From Nymphaea colorata (taxonomy: Eukaryota > Streptophyta > Magnoliopsida > Nymphaeales > Nymphaeaceae): a stretch of 64,000 nucleotides of DNA. The stretch is taken from NCBI RefSeq assembly GCF_008831285.2, contig NC_045138.2:35889115-35953114 (forward strand), given 5' to 3'. The notes beneath the pieces were generated by a model. It was not told the origin of the DNA and did not search any database. It saw only the letters and a program-made list of their open reading frames with translations. The first letter of the stretch is position 1. Every line of letters begins with the position of its first letter. The translations under genes and the position numbers were made by a program. Shown piece after piece: positions 61,790 through 64,000 of the stretch.

Positions 61790-64000
61790 TATGCAACTTA
61801 TAAATGCATGTGTTAGAAAAGCAAAAATAAATAAAGGCGGGTACTTTTGCAAAACAATTCTTTGTCCAATTTCATATGCCTTGCTTACTTGCCTATACAT
61901 AATAATTGATTTCCCTCCCATCAGCTATACAAACATTTTTAGTTAGGAATTCTCATATATTACTACACGTAAACGGTATTAAGTGGACACTGTCTAATGA
62001 AAACTCTTCTTTCCCTTTCTTTATCCACTGTTGCAAACTTACTAGAAATTAAGTTAAAAATTTCTGGCTAACGGAGCAGTACTATTTAAGTTTTAAACTT
62101 TAAAGGACATTCATTTCTAAAAGTTTTAAAAAATAAATGAAATATCAATACATAAATAAAGTTAATTTTGTGGGTTGGTGTGGAAATATAATTAAGCTCT
62201 GCTACAGATCATGAACGTCCATCAATGGCATTGGCATATATTTTATGGCAAACCCCGTGTTTTTCTGCCTACAGAAATTGTGGATGGCATATTGAGGGTG
62301 ACCCCTCAGTGGCGTAAGCAGCAGAATGACAATTCTTTATATATATGTGGCGGGCGAGGCATGAGGAAAAGAAGAAGCACGTTATTTATTTTGCCATTTC
62401 TCCACCTCCTCGCGCCATCTCATAAACTCTGCTATCCATACACGGGTGGAGTTCAGAATTTTTAATGAAAAAAAAAAAAGTTGAATTACAGCTTTAAAAT
62501 TTTGATAAGGGTTAAATTATTATTTTATAAAATTTTTATATATAATAAAATTCAAAATTTACATGTAATTTTTTTTTTCTTTTGAATAAGGGTCAAGGCT
62601 CTTGCAGGTCCTTTCGCTCCTGCCTATACATCTTTACCATTAGGCAATGGGAGTAATTTCCATACGAAGAGAAGCTGATCCTTGTTCATTTTTGTGTGTT
62701 CAATTGCCCACACAAGCCGCAAACATTACAAATAAATTGAACTTCGTCATCACAAGTTCGCTGATAAAAAGATATATGATTTGATTATTGATATACTATT
62801 CAAAGAATAAATATTTACCGCAATATTCACTGCTAAACTCCATGAGTTTATGTTACGTTTAAAAAGGACAGGGTCTAAACTATTAGAATTTAGACCCCCA
62901 TTCAAAAAAAAAAAAAAATCCAGCCCCACAACAAGAAAATCTCAGCTCCACCACCGGATAGGATAATGTGAAACTTTTAATTCCAATATATATCTTGGAA
63001 AACTCAAATTAACAAGGCCAATTCTGTTGAAGTGGACTCTATGGAGAAATAAATGTTCAGCCTTTTACAATAGATCTACATACTCGTTTTTTGCTTCTTG
63101 AAGTTCTAAGATATGCACAATGTATAACTGAAAGTGGATCCTTTGGAAGTTCATTCTTTCTTCTTCACTGCGTCCCGCGTTAGACACCCAGTGGCTGGAG
63201 ACTGGAGACTAGTGATTGATGTTTGGGGACCAGCGACGGCAGAAATGGCTGTCACCAACCAACCACCACGTGTGACTGACTGAAATGTTTTGAGATGATG
63301 GATATTTTTATCTATTTCTTTTTTGTTTTAGGTTTTATTTTTATTTATCAACAGAAAAATCAGTGGCCAGCGATTTCTAGTTATCTCTCTTTCTGCATTG
63401 AAACCCTTTGTCGTGATTGTAGGTTCCTGAGAACCTGAAAAAGAGGGAGCTGAGACTGTCGTCGTCATCTTTAGGAGGTCTTGCACATCGTTCTTTCTTC
63501 TTCACTGCGTCCGGCGTTAGACGACCTAGAGACTAACGAATTGTGGTTGGAAACTGGCAATTAACGTTTGGGGACCAGCAATGGAAGAAATGGCTGTCAC
63601 CAACCACCGGTGACTGATGAAATGTTTTGGCATGATGGGTTTTTTTTTTAGGTTTTATTTTTTTTTATCATCGAAAAAACCAGCGGCCAGCGATTTCTAG
63701 TTATCTCTCTCACCATTGGCATTGAAATGAAACCCTTTGTCGTGATTGTAAGTCCCTGAAACCCAAAAAGAGGGGAGCAAAGGCTGTCGTCTCTGACATC
63801 ATAATGATCGTCTTTCTTTTGTTGCTTCAAATGGTCGGTTGGTGGCTGAGATGGTTGAAGCTTGGGAGGAGGGCTGCTGCTAGTAATATATATACATCTG
63901 CTAGTTATATTTACTTTAGAGAGAGGAAATATGGAGCTGGCTATAAGGATAAATGGTCAACTGGTGTTTGAGTGACCGAGTGAGGTCTTAAAATCGGCAG
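61790..64000. repeat. Paralogous block copy 2 (continues past window)
   Basis: Similar to 36786-37557 joined to 42818-46145, without the hAT element and without about 1.2 kb equivalent to 43650-44840. The stretch 62928-63860 is nearly identical to 44858-45790. It follows a terpene synthase fragment, as copy 1 precedes terpene synthase copy A. Confidence 0.88.

Noticed and set aside
63458-63860. Short ORFs in the 340-bp repeats
   Set aside because: They differ between otherwise near-identical copies and have no protein features.

Overview
The window is nuclear DNA of a flowering plant. Evidence: spliced GT-AG genes for plant-specific families (a plant SUN protein, an LRR receptor-like pseudokinase of the Arabidopsis At5g10020 type, TPS-g terpene synthases), AT-rich spacers with long TA and GA microsatellites, and plant hAT and PIF/Harbinger transposons. 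The species cannot be fixed from sequence alone.

Layout. 1-5.2 kb: minus-strand gene for a very large acidic two-pass membrane protein, running off the left edge, with five in-frame 147-bp repeats. 5.3-12.8 kb: spacer with no gene I can support. 12.87-18.44 kb (minus): complete three-exon LRR receptor-like pseudokinase. 19-22.7 kb: spacer; 22.75 kb: tRNA-Glu(UUC). 23.8-27.2 kb (minus): complete two-exon SUN-domain nuclear-envelope gene with a GA-rich leader/promoter near 28.3-28.5 kb. 31.6-35.9 kb (minus): complete seven-exon TPS-g terpene synthase (588 aa).

The right half (36.8-64 kb) is a terpene-synthase graveyard built by segmental duplication and later transposon insertion. A paralogous noncoding block occurs twice (36.79-46.1 and 61.79-64.0 kb). 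The first copy is interrupted by a 5.24-kb hAT element with a perfect 8-bp target duplication; the second is empty at that site. A plus-strand terpene synthase pseudogene (47.4-57.4 kb) carries a frameshift, a nonsense codon and, inside exon 6, a 5.96-kb PIF/Harbinger element with perfect 19-bp inverted ends and TAA target duplications. A partial second copy of the same exons at 58.7-59.9 kb lacks the insertion and so shows the empty site. A miniature LTR (TRIM-like) element lies between these copies, and a third terpene synthase 5' fragment is at 61.0-61.3 kb.

The most unusual object is the Harbinger element. Besides a DDE transposase (two nonsense codons) and an intact two-exon Myb/SANT-like protein, it carries a third ORF encoding an RNase-H1-N-terminal/viroplasmin-like (Cauli_VI fold) hybrid-binding domain. 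That ORF is predicted to be spliced just downstream of the transposase, with the transposase terminator overlapping its start codon. I do not know this as a standard component of PIF/Harbinger elements.
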